Below, piece after piece: positions 1-11,529 of a stretch of 64,000 nt of DNA. Source of the DNA: Climacium dendroides (taxonomy: Eukaryota; Streptophyta; Bryopsida; Hypnales; Climaciaceae); contig OX467091.1 in NCBI GenBank assembly GCA_950106755.1, forward strand, positions 15,641,538-15,705,537, given 5' to 3'. Within the stretch, counting starts at the first letter, position 1, and every line of letters begins with the position of its first letter. The notes beneath the pieces were generated by a model. It was not told the origin of the DNA, did no database searches, and was given only the letters and a program-made list of their open reading frames with translations. The position numbers were made by a program, and so were the translations under genes.

Positions 1-2030
1 TATTATTGATTTTTTTGTTGAGATATTGGAATAAAAAATCTCATTGTTATTTCTTTGTGATGTAGTTTGTTTTGATTTATAATATCTAATAGTTTTTGTT
101 TTTTTATTATAAATTTGAATTTAGTTTAAAAAAGGTATTCATGTAATATCTAACATTGAAAAATATCAAGTGAATTATATTTTTTAATAAGTGACATTTC
201 AGTTTTTAATATTAATATAAATGAAAATCTTGATATTTGTTATTGATAAATTTAAATTTCATCATTAATAATTAGCTATATAACTATTCAAACATTATAC
301 TTTTATTTTGTTTTTTCATATGCAAAAATGTATCAAATGCAAATTTTTGAATGGCCATTATAAATTTTTATTTTAAACAAGGGCCAAATTTTCATTGCAC
401 ATCCAATGTCAAATATCAATAGATTTATTTTTTAATTTTGATTTTTCACTTCAATATTCTATTTTGATTGTCTAAGGTCACAAAAGATTGACATTCAAGA
501 TTTTATTTATTGAAGTTTTAAATTGACGAAGACATTACTTTATTATTACTTTTCTACTTTATAATAAAATTTTGAACAATTTTCTTTTTAACATTCAAAA
601 GCAATGCTCAAGTGCAATAGAAACTATCAAATTTAAGTTAATCCTTAAATAAAAGCAACAATTTTTTAATTTAAAATTGACCAATTTGATTAGTTAGATT
701 GTGAAAAAAAGATGATTATGACTAATATAATAGACTAAAAGATATGAAAAATTTCATATGACCATTGAAAAGTGTCAAATAAATTGTTAAATATTTTCTA
801 CCAAATGAATAAGTGTACAATGTTATTTTAGTTACTATTTAAAAGTTTTGATTTTTAAAAAAATTGAAAAATATTATGATTATTCAATTGTAGTTGACAT
901 AAAATTGATTTTGTTAAGATCTATAAATTTGTTTTGAAATTTATCCAAATGCATAATTTGTAAACTTCATGTCAAAGTTTTATCCCTTAACTATCTCTAA
1001 AGCATTTAAAAGATATCCATTTAATTGTGAAAATTATGAAAATGTTCTTGTTTAGATTTGCCATACTAGCAATGAATCCTTCAAGTAAAGTTGAAACCAT
1101 TGCAATTTGAAAAGATCTAATGTTTTTTTTAAGGCAAGGAGACTAGTATATTTTTGAAAAAAAACTATCTTAACTTTGTTTAAGATTAGTTTAATATAAA
1201 AATTGGTTTATTTGTGTAGAATTAAAAAAAAAAACACCACAAAGCAAACAATTCTTGATATTGAACTATTTTCTATTACCAATTTCAAAATTTATCAACT
1301 ATACAATTCATGTTTTCAAATATCAACTTGAGCACTCCTCGGAAATAAACCTAGCAATCAACATTTTCCTTCATGATTTCTATAATGGGTTTTCTATACT
1401 AATGGCCAATTCCAACTTGTTGTTATTAGTGGTGTTACGTGATGAAAAATTGACATTTTGTATTTGAGAATATTTTTCAAGTTTAGAAAATACTTATACT
1501 GTATAATTGACATTACTCCTTGTATGAAATAGCGATTGTTTTTGAAAAACCAATTAGAAGCACCACTTTGTTTTGGAGGAGCAAGTGGAAAAGTATATAA
1601 AATGGAAAAAACTCTTACATAATTCTAATTCTACACCAATAAATTACAATATTAGCTAAAAATGTGAAAACTAATTGCAAGTTTACAATTCACAATCTAA
1701 TTTTTAAAATTTGCACTATCAATAAATTTATCTACATTAAATCAAAATGCAAATTCAATATGGATTCAATAGTTACATTTCAAATTAAATGAGTTCATCT
1801 CTAGAAGATCCTATATATTTGAAAGCCTTCAATCCCATACAAATAGAATTGGTGTCAATGTGCTATATAGATATTGCACTATTTTAAGATCTCTCTCTCT
1901 CTCTCCCTCTCTATCTGGGGTTTCATTCCATTCCAGAACAAATTGAACTGTTTTCATTGATGTTAGGATTTTTCATTCTACATCTTTTTCGTCAATCCAA
2001 ACATAGAAATTATCTCAGTATATATAGTCT
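1..2030. other. AT-rich gene-free sequence
   Basis: No exon, RNA gene or transposon terminus is recognisable here. The sequence is dominated by A and T runs, and the only open frame of note (about 70 codons near 1255) has no family resemblance. A short (CT)n tract lies at about 1890-1910. Confidence 0.5.
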
Positions 2031-2639
2031 AATTATACACTAGAGTTCAATGCTCATGGATTTGAACCATGTGTATTTATGTCGAAATATCCCGCCCAGC
2101 TTGCATATTAATTGGCTATGAAAGCCTCCATACCAAGCTGAGATTCTCAAATCTACATTAACTCCATGACTACTGTAATTCACACAATGCTACATCCAAT
2201 ATTGCAAGGTTAACTACCTGCATTAGTGCATGGCATCAACAGTAACAACTGGACAGTGGTCCTACTTGTAGGATTGACGGCTCTATACATGGACACTAGT
2301 GAGTTAAGTGGGACCAAAGCAGGGGAGGCTCTACCAATTGCAAACCTTATCAAGGTTAAGCTCACAAATACAGTGTGACTGTTTCATTGGGCTTCAAGGC
2401 TACATGACTGAGGGAGATACGCTTCCAAGTTAGTACTACTGTGTGGAATGAGATTGGCTGATCCTGTATAGAGTGCAAGCGGACTATTTCCCAAACACTT
2501 TCTCGACACTGAAAGTTACCATGGAGAATGACGCAAAACAGGTTCTTGGAAAACAGAGAAGAACTCACTTATTTGGAATACTTTTGTAATAGCTCCAAGT
2601 TTCATGATTATCTTGCTATTTGTTTATGCTACAATTTGG

Positions 2640-2752
2640 TGACATGGATAACAACGTGGAATGCTCTGAAGACACCTCATGCACGCAAATTAACAAACTT
2701 TTGGTCTGTTGACTTGCATGGGCGTAGGTGAGGAGCATTCCTTCCAACTTTG
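2640..2752 (+). repeat. Diverged repeat, unit 1
   Basis: This stretch starts with GTGACATGGATAACAAC and runs through GAAGACACCTC to TCCAACTTTG. The same order of words recurs at 5584-5697, and its second half recurs more weakly at about 3928-4015. A CT-repeat follows this unit and the 5.58-kb unit at similar distances (near 3235 and 6222), so a larger, old duplication is likely. The function is unknown; it looks like decayed mobile or duplicated DNA. Confidence 0.55.
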
Positions 2753-3234
2753 TGGCAAAAATGGAGAGCGAGTTCACTACTTTCCGAATACTTCTATACC
2801 TCAAGCTCTTATATTTGCATGTGCAAAATGCTTAGGTTGCAGATATGTGTTATTGACGTAACTAACTCTGGATTTTATTTATCTCAAGGATACTCTGTAT
2901 TCTCAAATGGATTGGTGATCCCAGTACCAATTTCTTGCCATTGTTCCAGATGCTATACGGCACCATGGGCCATAGCATATGATGATGGTCTTGATATTAT
3001 TAGAATAGGGAATCCACACTATAGCTTGAGTCTTTGATTTTGATTTTCACGCACTACACCCACCATTCTTGTCAATGGTACAGTCACATGTTCTCTGTAG
3101 AAACTATCAATCCTTGTAAAAACTCAGTACAGCACTTACAAACTGTGTAACTGCCATAGATGAATTTGGTCTGACTTATTATGGAAAAATCTTGGAATTG
3201 TATGAATCTGCCCTGTACTGGGGTGTCATGTCTA

Positions 3235-3255
3235 CTCTCTCTCTCTCTCTCTCTC
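3235..3255. repeat. (CT)n microsatellite
   Basis: An uninterrupted CT dinucleotide run of about 21 bases. A shorter CT run in a similar context occurs near 6222. Confidence 0.9.
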
Positions 3256-3927
3256 AATGAGTTGTCTAACGTGCTTTTATTCGTCTTAGAAACTACGAAC
3301 ATGTCAAAGAATGCAAAAAAATTTCTTTGAAAATTTACAAGTGCATCATGAGCTATAAGAAGCTATAGAAAGAAGTAGTTTGGTGAAATTAAACAAACCC
3401 TAAGTCACATGTTGCTAGAAATCCCTTGTGATTACATGTTGTACAACGTGAAATATCAATTGCAATACCTACTCGATTGATATCTTTTGGTTCTCCCATA
3501 CGGGCAAACACAATATAGATATCACATCCGGATATCAATATATCCCAACAGTGCATAATCGAAGCCCACATGGCGGTCCCACATTGCACAACACGTTACT
3601 CTCAAATTGACGTGCTGTTGCAGGAATCATGCCTCAAGCAAGTTGTCCTCTCCTTAACTGAGTCACTTTGTCATGAACGTGGTACTATAGCTTTTGTTGT
3701 AACTTCTTGGAGCATCCTTGGCGTCTAGGCGTGTATGATAGTGCTTATGATCTCTGCACCATAGATACCGAAATGACCTCACAAGTTATACTTCCAAAAG
3801 TATCTCGAGAAGAGAGGCAATGAATTGTAGAATGAATTGTATCATCTTGATTGAATTCTTTCATTAGATTTAATGCTTGCGAAATTGTTGTGTGACCAAA
3901 TCTTTGGCGAGAATAACAACTCGGTTA

Positions 3928-4015
3928 CACGCTGTAGACACCTTGTATACAGCGGAAACTAACTCACTGTTCGTTTTGTGACCATGGGTGCAGGTGAGGC
4001 GTGTCCCTCAAGATT
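3928..4015 (+). repeat. Diverged repeat, unit 3 (partial)
   Basis: A partial copy of the 2640/5584 unit. It has GTAGACACCTTG, then AACTAACTCACTGTTCG, then ATGGGTGCAGGTGAGGC, in the same order as the other two units. It is more diverged and truncated at the left. Confidence 0.4.
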
Positions 4016-5583
4016 TGATCATACATACTTATATATGCAAGAATATTTGATTTTTGAACCTTTTTCTATTAGATCTCAACTTCTTATGCACAAGGGTTTG
4101 GGTAGTATTGTAAGCTTATAATTAAGCAAATGGATTCAAAAATGCGTAGTAGTGATGTTGATCCGATTTCCTGATGGTTCCAAAATGATTTGCATTAATA
4201 CTATTTTAGAATCTTGATGATTCTCATATGCTTAGCAATGGTATTGAAATGGAATTGTGATAATAGTTCTTTTGTAGTTCTGAGATACTTGCATATCAAT
4301 GCTGGTGTTGTAATCAGTTAGAAACTATGTGATGATACATAATGTATTATATTATACTATGTCTCAAATTGCCCTGGGACGATCGATATCCTCTTAAGTT
4401 CAAATTGGAATACAAACAAAGAGACTAGTAGAATAAAAAATCTTGCCCTCGCAATTTTACAAATAATTGTAAATTTTTTTATTGCTCAGTGGCAATGAAT
4501 GACAAGTCTTGGGGTGATTTGTGAAAGTACTTAGCTATTTGCATGGCAACTTCAATCATATTAGGAGGGTTTTCAAGTGGTTGATAAAGAACTATACTAG
4601 CTTAACAAGAAGCTCAAAGTTCCCACCCACCCTCTCGATCAAATATAGTCTGTTTTGTCTTTTCATGAATGTTGCATTGAATAAGCAACAAATGAACTTG
4701 TAGTCACAGTGGGATTGCTAAATATTTGCAACAAATAAACATGAGTCTATTGGTTGTAAATAACTAGTACGAGAACTATTACAATTTGGAATGACAGAAA
4801 GTACCTAGTCTTGGGGTGACATAAAAAGTATTTTTTTTTCTCTCTCTCCAGGGTCCAATGGTGAATTTTGGAGTTACATTAGCAACTTGTTCGCATATGT
4901 CTAAAGAGGACATAACTGAATAATCATGAACAATGTGGTCACCAAGACAGTAAATAAGCCTAGACTTTATCAAAAATCAGACTTGCAGTTTCTTTAGCAC
5001 AGACATTGCTACATGGCATAACGACTCAGAATTTAGATCCGAGAAGGATATTGCACTTTGAAGCCATTATTAAAGAGCCATGGATACTTCAAATGCCACA
5101 ATCTACAACGTTTAGTTACTACTCCAGAGAAAATAAATTCCACAATTATTACATAGTAGGCTACAACAATTGGACATTCACCTGGCAGACGTAAGTGGTG
5201 GCACCAAAATGATGCTAGACATTATGGATGCTAATTGGACTAGCTTGTCAGCCTGGCCAAACAACTACACTCAACCACAACGTTATTATCTCCTTGTGCC
5301 ATACCTCACATTGTTATCGATGTGTACATAAGTCCTAAATCAAACACACATTGTGTTCATTTTGTGATTCAGTGTGTTTTGCCTTAGCTCATGCGGCGTT
5401 GAAGGGAGTGATCAGCTCAGCGCAAGGAGGAGACTTAAATATTGGCGTAGCTTCAGTGCAAGGACGTTGCTCCTATTCCGATGGCTAACAAGGTTTCTGG
5501 ACTATTCTTTGTTCATGAAAAATTGTCGTGAGAGAATGATATCACTAATGAATTACTAAAATCTGACTTTCTCTTGCCTGTGT

Positions 5584-5697
5584 TGTGACATGGATAACAA
5601 CTGGAATGCTGCTGAAGACACCTCGCACACGACCGTAAACTAACTAAGTGTTCGTTTGTTGGCTATGGGTGCAAGTGAGGCAAATCCTTCAACTTTG
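5584..5697 (+). repeat. Diverged repeat, unit 2
   Basis: This copy matches the unit at 2640-2752: GTGACATGGATAACAACTGG, then GAAGACACCTCGCAC, then TATGGGTGCAAGTGAGG, ending TTCAACTTTGG. The offset from the first unit is about 2.94 kb. No coding sense was found. Confidence 0.55.
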
Positions 5698-6259
5698 GCA
5701 TTGAATGTACAGATTGGTGGACTGGTTCTCCCTGATCCAATCCTTACTAAGTAGTTTGCATGTTTTTGGTAGTTACTGTTATACTAGTACGTGCATTTAC
5801 ATCGATTACTGAACTACTACAAGTCCAGGGCTACTTGTCGGGATTCGCAGAAACAATGGTTATTCAAATTTTTGACTAGATACACAAGCTAAAGCAATGT
5901 CTGCTTGGCTGAAGTTTTGTTATTAGAAAAATACAATCTCTTCAGTTGTATTAATTAACCATATGATTATGCATAAGGTCGGAGTCATTTTATAATGTTG
6001 TATGGCGATGTTCGGATTAGTTAGGTCAAATGTATAAGTCGTGGGCCTACTGCTATACATATGGAAAAACTTTATCTTCCTGTCCACGAAGTTCGATTTT
6101 CCCAGATATAATATGCCTTGGTTTGATGAATCCGATTCAAAATATGGTTTACAGAAAAATTTGGTATCAATTTCTAAAGGTCCAGTATTGTTAGAAAACG
6201 CCCAAGAATGGGATGTACGAGTCTACTCTCTCTCTCATTGTTGCTACTAATTACATTAT

Positions 6260-7247
6260 TGTTTACAACCTAAAATTTATTTATTAAACTTTTGTGATAG
6301 TGTTTGTATAGGTAACGAAGCTTCTAACTTTTTCATATTTTAATTATTTATTAGTAACTATGTGGAAGTTTAAGAAAATCTTCAAAATCAAATATATTAT
6401 AAAATTTAAATTTAAAAATTCAACAAAAAATAGAGGCTTGAAGTAAAGACATCTTCAATGCACTTGAAAACTTAGTCCACCAAACAAAATAAGTTGTGAA
6501 TGATTGTGTGGATTTAGAATTTGAAAGTATTATCATTGGAAATGCATCTAATTAATTAAAACAAACATAATAATAGTCACATTTTGACTTTTGATAACCA
6601 AAATAGACCCAATTGAAAACAAGCTAAAAGACATATATAAGAAAGATAATAGAATCCCTAGTAAATTATGCCTAGGAAAAAAATCATGCAAATGTCAAGG
6701 CAATTTTCCCAAGCCATTTGTAAGATTTTCTTTTCTTTACTCTTAAAGTTCTTTGACTATGTTTTGAGAAAAAGGATCCCAAACTAATCTTTTTAGTTTA
6801 TTAGACCAAAATTTGAAGAAAAACATTTTTTTGCAAATTCAACCATACTATGTTGGATTAAAATTTCAACTCATTTGATCTCATGGATTCTGATATCATA
6901 GTGTTTGAAATTTGGATAAATGTTTTTCGATGTGTGTGTCTAATAGGGTCAACCAACTTTGATATTAGTCTGAGTAAAACATTTTCATTGCTCATAGTTG
7001 GTAATTTATAAATTTTCTTTGTTCATGCCCTAAAGTAATTCTTTATCAAATTTAAGAATCATTAGATGAATGTAGCCTATGCTATTATTTTTTGCAAGGT
7101 TACCACATAGTAAGAAATGGGCAAATGGCAATACACTAGGAAAATTTCAATTGTACATTGAAATATTTTGGCAATTTTGGTAATATGACTTAGGTCTTAT
7201 TACACTATCTTTGCACACTTCATCCAAATTTTGTGATTTTAATGTAG
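6260..7247. other. AT-rich gene-free sequence
   Basis: Nothing recognisable as coding, RNA or mobile DNA; this is the left flank of the first ACTAG element. Confidence 0.4.
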
Positions 7248-8117
7248 ACTAGCGGTTGGCGCTTGCTGTACTACGCATTCATCATTAGAATTTTATAAGA
7301 ATTTTTATGTATTAGATAGAACGTAGAACAAAAATTTCAATAAATCTTCAAATAAAAATGACTAAAATCTTTGTATAATTTTTTTTATAAGTAAGCATAT
7401 ATTGAAATGTACAATAGAAATTTATTGAATGATGAATGAAATATATGCAATGGTAAATACTATAAAAGATACACATATATTAGAATGCATTAGAAATTTG
7501 ACTCCATTGTTACAAAAAATGGCAACTCAAATTGAAGAATTGAAAAGAAAAACTTATAAATCTCAAAAACTTTGTAAACAACTTAATTGTTGTAGAATCC
7601 AAAATCACTTCAATTGAATAAATTTCTCTAAATCATTTGGTAGTAGCAATAGAAAATTGAAATCATGAAAGCTCAAAGCTTACAAAAGCACAAAATCATA
7701 GAAGTGTAAAGAAGTGTAAAGTCAAGAGAAGCAATGGATTTGCTACCTCTATAATATCATCCTATGGATCCTCTTTAATATCACCTTAATTGCAACAAAT
7801 ATATTATTTCTATAATATCACTATTTATAAAAAGTGATATTATAGAGGTGATTGTGAACTACTATTCTATTTCTATAATATCACATTGTGTGAAAATACA
7901 ATTTCTATATATGCATGATTGAAAATATTTTTACAAAATATTTGAAATAATTATTTTAAAGATTTATTGAAATCATTATCATGCATTCTATTCAAATATA
8001 TCAAAATTTTATTAATATGTGATACAATGAATGCGTAGCATAGCAAGCACGAGCCCCTAGTATTAATGGTATCATTTGTGATATTATAGAGAGAGTTATG
8101 ATTTTAGTAGTATGATG
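7248..8117 (+). mobile_element. Non-autonomous element with ACTAG/CTAGT ends, copy 1
   Basis: An approximately 814-bp core (7248-8061) begins ACTAG and ends CTAGT. The outer ~34 bases are inverted repeats sharing GCTTGCT.TGCTACGCATTCA (one mismatch at the left end of this copy). A further ~55 bases after CTAGT (to 8117) are also shared with the other copies, so the real right end may lie outside the core. Inside are a short open frame (7429-7617) and a hairpin at 7810-7845 with perfect 13-base arms. Copy 2 follows directly in the same orientation. There is no transposase, so it must have moved using another element's enzyme. The superfamily is uncertain because no clear target duplication is seen. 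Confidence 0.75.
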
Positions 8118-8983
8118 ACTAGCAGTTGGCGCTTGCTATGCTACGCATTCACCATTAGAATTTCATAAGAATTTTTATGTATTAGATAGAATGTAGAGCA
8201 AGAATTTCCAAAAATCTTCAGATAAAAATTACTAAAATCTTTATATAATTTTTTTTAATAAATAAGCATATACTAAAATAAACAATAGAAATTTATTGAA
8301 TGATGAATGAAATACATGCAATGATGAATACGGTAAAAAATACACATACATTAGAATGCATTAGAAATTTGACTCAATTGTTACAAACAATGGCAACCAA
8401 AAAAGAAGAATTTCAAGGAAACACTTGTAAATCTCAAAAGCTTTGTGAACAATTTAATTGTTGTAAAATTCAAAATCGGTTCAATCTAATGAATTTCTCA
8501 AATGGTAGTAGCAATAGAAAATTGAAATCAGAAACTCAAAGTTCACAAAAGCACAAAATCATAGAAATGCAAAAGAAGTATAAAGCTAAGAAAAGCAATG
8601 GAATTGCTACCTTTATAATATTACCATATTGATCCTCTTTAATATCACCTCAATTGCAATGACTATATTATTTCTATAATATTACCCTTTGTAAAAAGTG
8701 ATATTATAGAGGTGATTGTGAACTGCTACTCTATTTCAGTAATATCACATTGTGTGAAAATATGATTTCTATGTATGCATGATTGGAAATATTTTTATAA
8801 AATAATTAAAACAATTATTTTAAAGACTTATCAAAATCATTATCATGCATTCTATTCAAATATATTAAATTTTTACCAATATGTAATACAATGAATGCGT
8901 AGCATAGCAAGCACAAGCCCCTAGTATTAATGGTAGCATTTGTGATATTATAGAGGGAGTTATGATTTTAGTAGTATAATTAA
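8118..8983 (+). mobile_element. Non-autonomous element with ACTAG/CTAGT ends, copy 2
   Basis: Tandem second copy of the element at 7248, with core 8118-8935 plus the shared ~45-base tail. Its left terminal repeat has the full GCTTGCTATGCTACGCATTCA, matching the inverted right end. It differs from copy 1 by many scattered substitutions and small indels, so the tandem arrangement is old or formed from already diverged copies. The internal hairpin motif and the short open frame are both kept. Confidence 0.75.
8300..8632 (+). other. Short open frame conserved among ACTAG elements
   Basis: A 110-codon frame starting MMNEIHAMMN, followed by LECIRNLTQLLQTMAT and a Cys-containing stretch ending QFNCCK. 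Copy 1 keeps the first 62 codons (7429-7617), and copy 3 keeps 52 codons (40033-40191) before a stop. The start, the LECIRNLT core and the CC pair are shared by all three. I do not recognise a family; it may be the remnant of a transposase or gag-like protein carried by a longer parent element. It may equally be non-functional sequence inherited with the repeat. Confidence 0.4.
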
Positions 8984-9349
8984 AAATAATATCCTAGTCC
9001 TTCTACCTATTCTAGATGATTTCCTTGCTACTCAAAAGGAACCTTTTGTAGAAGATCATATGATTACAATTATGTCTAAAATTATAAAAGACTCATGGTT
9101 TTATGTGGAGCTTCTCTATTTTTACATTTGTCCATTTAAATTCTAAACATATTCACAGTGCTCATGTCCCAAAGAAACAAAAAAATGCAATGCCATCACT
9201 TGTAAGTTTGATATTGAGAGAAATATGAAGCTCTCAATTGGTCTGCAAATCAACAACATGTATGTAATGTTTATATTCATGTTGAATGGTGAAAAATTTG
9301 AATGGTATATTGAATTGCACCATTTTGGTGTAGAACAATTATGACCAAG

Positions 9350-10267
9350 AACTCTATAGCATATTCAATTGGTGTGGCATGTGAAGAGAGAATTAACACT
9401 AGGCACTTATCTTTCTACACAATAGCATTCATTTTCCTTGCTTCATGCATTTTCTACTCTACAATTCTTTATTTACATCTACTAAAGGCCCTAGTGCTTT
9501 GCAATATGGAAGCTATTCAAATATGGTTTGAATAGAGTATCCTCATTGCATATATTTTCTCTCTAATAGTTCTATAAAAGGCCAATAGAGGTGAAATAAT
9601 TATTCATAATTATAATATGGCCTTTGCCATCCAATAAGTTCAAAACTATATGGGGAGTTGGTGTATTGCCCTCTACAACATGAGTCTTTCCACAAAAAAC
9701 CTCAAAGTTCAAAACAAGCATTGAATCTACATTTGCTAGACATCATACCTTCCTTTTCTATTTATTTAGTTTTTTAGGCAAATATTGACAAGATGGACAA
9801 TATGACCCCTTATACCATTCCATCATTTCATGTACCATTGCAAACTTTCCTACATGCCAAGACCTTTTTTCAACTAGCTCTATTAGAGTTTAGCAACCAA
9901 CAAATTTGTCCCATCTTGTTGTATTGAGGCAATTTTTGTCATGAACATATGTTGTTGAATTTTTAATGTGCAAGAAATTAGTCAAAGTTTGAAAATGGTC
10001 CCTAGTCATAATTTTGAAAATTATGGGGCAATAGAATTTTTTTTCAATCCCTAATACAACCATGTCTTTCCAATCTAAACCTCCCATAGATTTTCCTTGT
10101 GCATTGACATCTTGGGCATACCAATTGGTTTTGTTCATGATATCCAACAAAACAATGTTGGACCAAAAGATCTCAAATCATGGTTGGAAGTTAGTTTCTA
10201 AAAAGATTGGCCTTACAAAAAACAGTGAACTCAATAAGCTCACGGTTGTACATTCTAAAGTTTTGGC
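9350..10267 (-). pseudogene. piggyBac-type transposase remnant
   Basis: Read on the minus strand, from high to low coordinates, the fragments follow the order of the DDE_Tnp_1_7 (piggyBac) transposase. First comes an EFT motif near 10215. Next is NKTNWYAQ (family: TNRYA) near 10120, then CPIIFKIMTRDHFQTLTNF near 10000, and a YKGSYCPSCQYLPKK block near 9800 (family: FKGR...QYMPKK). NFEVFCGK and HIIIMNNYFTS follow near 9600 (family: DNYYTS), then KDKCLVLILSSHATP near 9390 (family: WKDKK...LST). There are several stops and frameshifts, and the segment between TNWYA and CPIIF is shortened. The first catalytic Asp appears as His (VHEMM) and the Asp of DNYYTS as Asn. The gene is therefore dead. The longest intact stretch is 9890-10150. 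Its right edge abuts a TTAA-flanked element. Confidence 0.8.
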
Positions 10268-10271
10268 TTAA

Positions 10272-11195
10272 CCCCTAATGTTTTCACCAAAAATGCTCCA
10301 AAATTGCCATATCTAGTACAAGTACCAAATTTTTTGAAAAATAATCATTTTTGATACATTTAACCATAGGATCTTATATTATTTTCGTTTAAAAATATGT
10401 AGAAAAATTTTCAAAATTTTTCACCGTGTAGATTACAAGATATCAACGTTTGAAGTAACAAAAATCTTTTTTTGTCCCTGCAAAAAATTGGGTAGTTGTA
10501 CTTCTTAAGGTCAGAACATTATGAAAAAATGTCCAAAATGGTGGTTACTCTTTGTATTCATTCTTCAAGTCAAGTTGGCTACATGTTTGAAAATTTTCAA
10601 ATCATTTGAAATTGTACAACATATAGGAAAAAAATAGAGTAGAAAGAAGTAGAAAATGATTCAAAATACAAAATTGTTAACAATTTATTTATGAAATTGA
10701 AAAATGCCAATCCCAATGATTTTAATATTTTAATAAACAATCTACACCCAATAATTTTATTTTTTCAAAAATATTGAAAATTGAGTTAAATAAAGGACTT
10801 TGAAGTTTATTTTAGAATAGAGATTCCATAATGACCTTCAAACTACCCACAACTAAAACTCCTCATAACTTTCATCTCATTAATCAAGATGGAATGATTC
10901 AAAGATATCCATGTATAAATAAATCTAGAAAACCAATTTAAAATTTTTATTTTTAAAAAAATGATTTTTAAAGAAGATTTTTTTGCTTGGATTGCCCGCC
11001 GAACAAAGAAAATTACATATCATACAATAACTTTTTAACCATGTAGTCAAAAGTTATGAAAATTCTCGGGTATTAAAGCTACTCTTTAGGCACTTGTTGT
11101 ATAAAAATTTCAATGAAAAAAAAGAAAATTCCATTCCTAGTGAGATGCCGAAAATCACTATATTGCCAAAAAAACGCCATTTTCTCCTTTAGGGG
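10272..11195 (-). mobile_element. piggyBac-style non-autonomous element, copy A
   Basis: A 924-bp block begins CCCCTA and ends TAGGGG, and is flanked on both sides by TTAA (10268-10271 and 11196-11199). TTAA target duplications with CCC...GGG termini are the hallmark of the piggyBac superfamily. The interior is AT-rich and non-coding. Most of it is repeated at 14930-15675 and, inverted, at 44023-44925. It lies directly beside the transposase remnant at 9350-10267 and may have inserted into it. No internal transposase is present, so it would depend on an enzyme encoded elsewhere. Confidence 0.75.
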
Positions 11196-11529
11196 TTAAA
11201 ATAGAATCTTGGTACAAATGCCTCATGCCATTTTTTACCTCCACAATACTACCATAGATATCATCAACACCTTCTTCTACATTACCTTTGTACTTTCGTA
11301 TTGAATTGTCACTTTCAATATTAATAGAAGAAGTTGGGTGTGGACCTTCTTATGCCTTCTATATGTGGGCTCATACGAGGGCTCATATGAGGAGCTTGTC
11401 CTGCCTAAAATTTATCATGTATGGCAAATTCAAAAGGCAATTCAATGTCATTGGTCCCCACAATGAGCATTTTATTTCCACCTTTGGAATAGAGTAGGCA
11501 TAACCAAATTCTATAGCAATTTAGTTTTC

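Noticed and set aside
2040..2080. A tRNA T-arm-like hairpin on the minus strand (CATGG-TTCAAAT-CCATG).
   Set aside because: No matching acceptor stem, D-arm or anticodon arm could be placed at the right distances, so it is probably chance.
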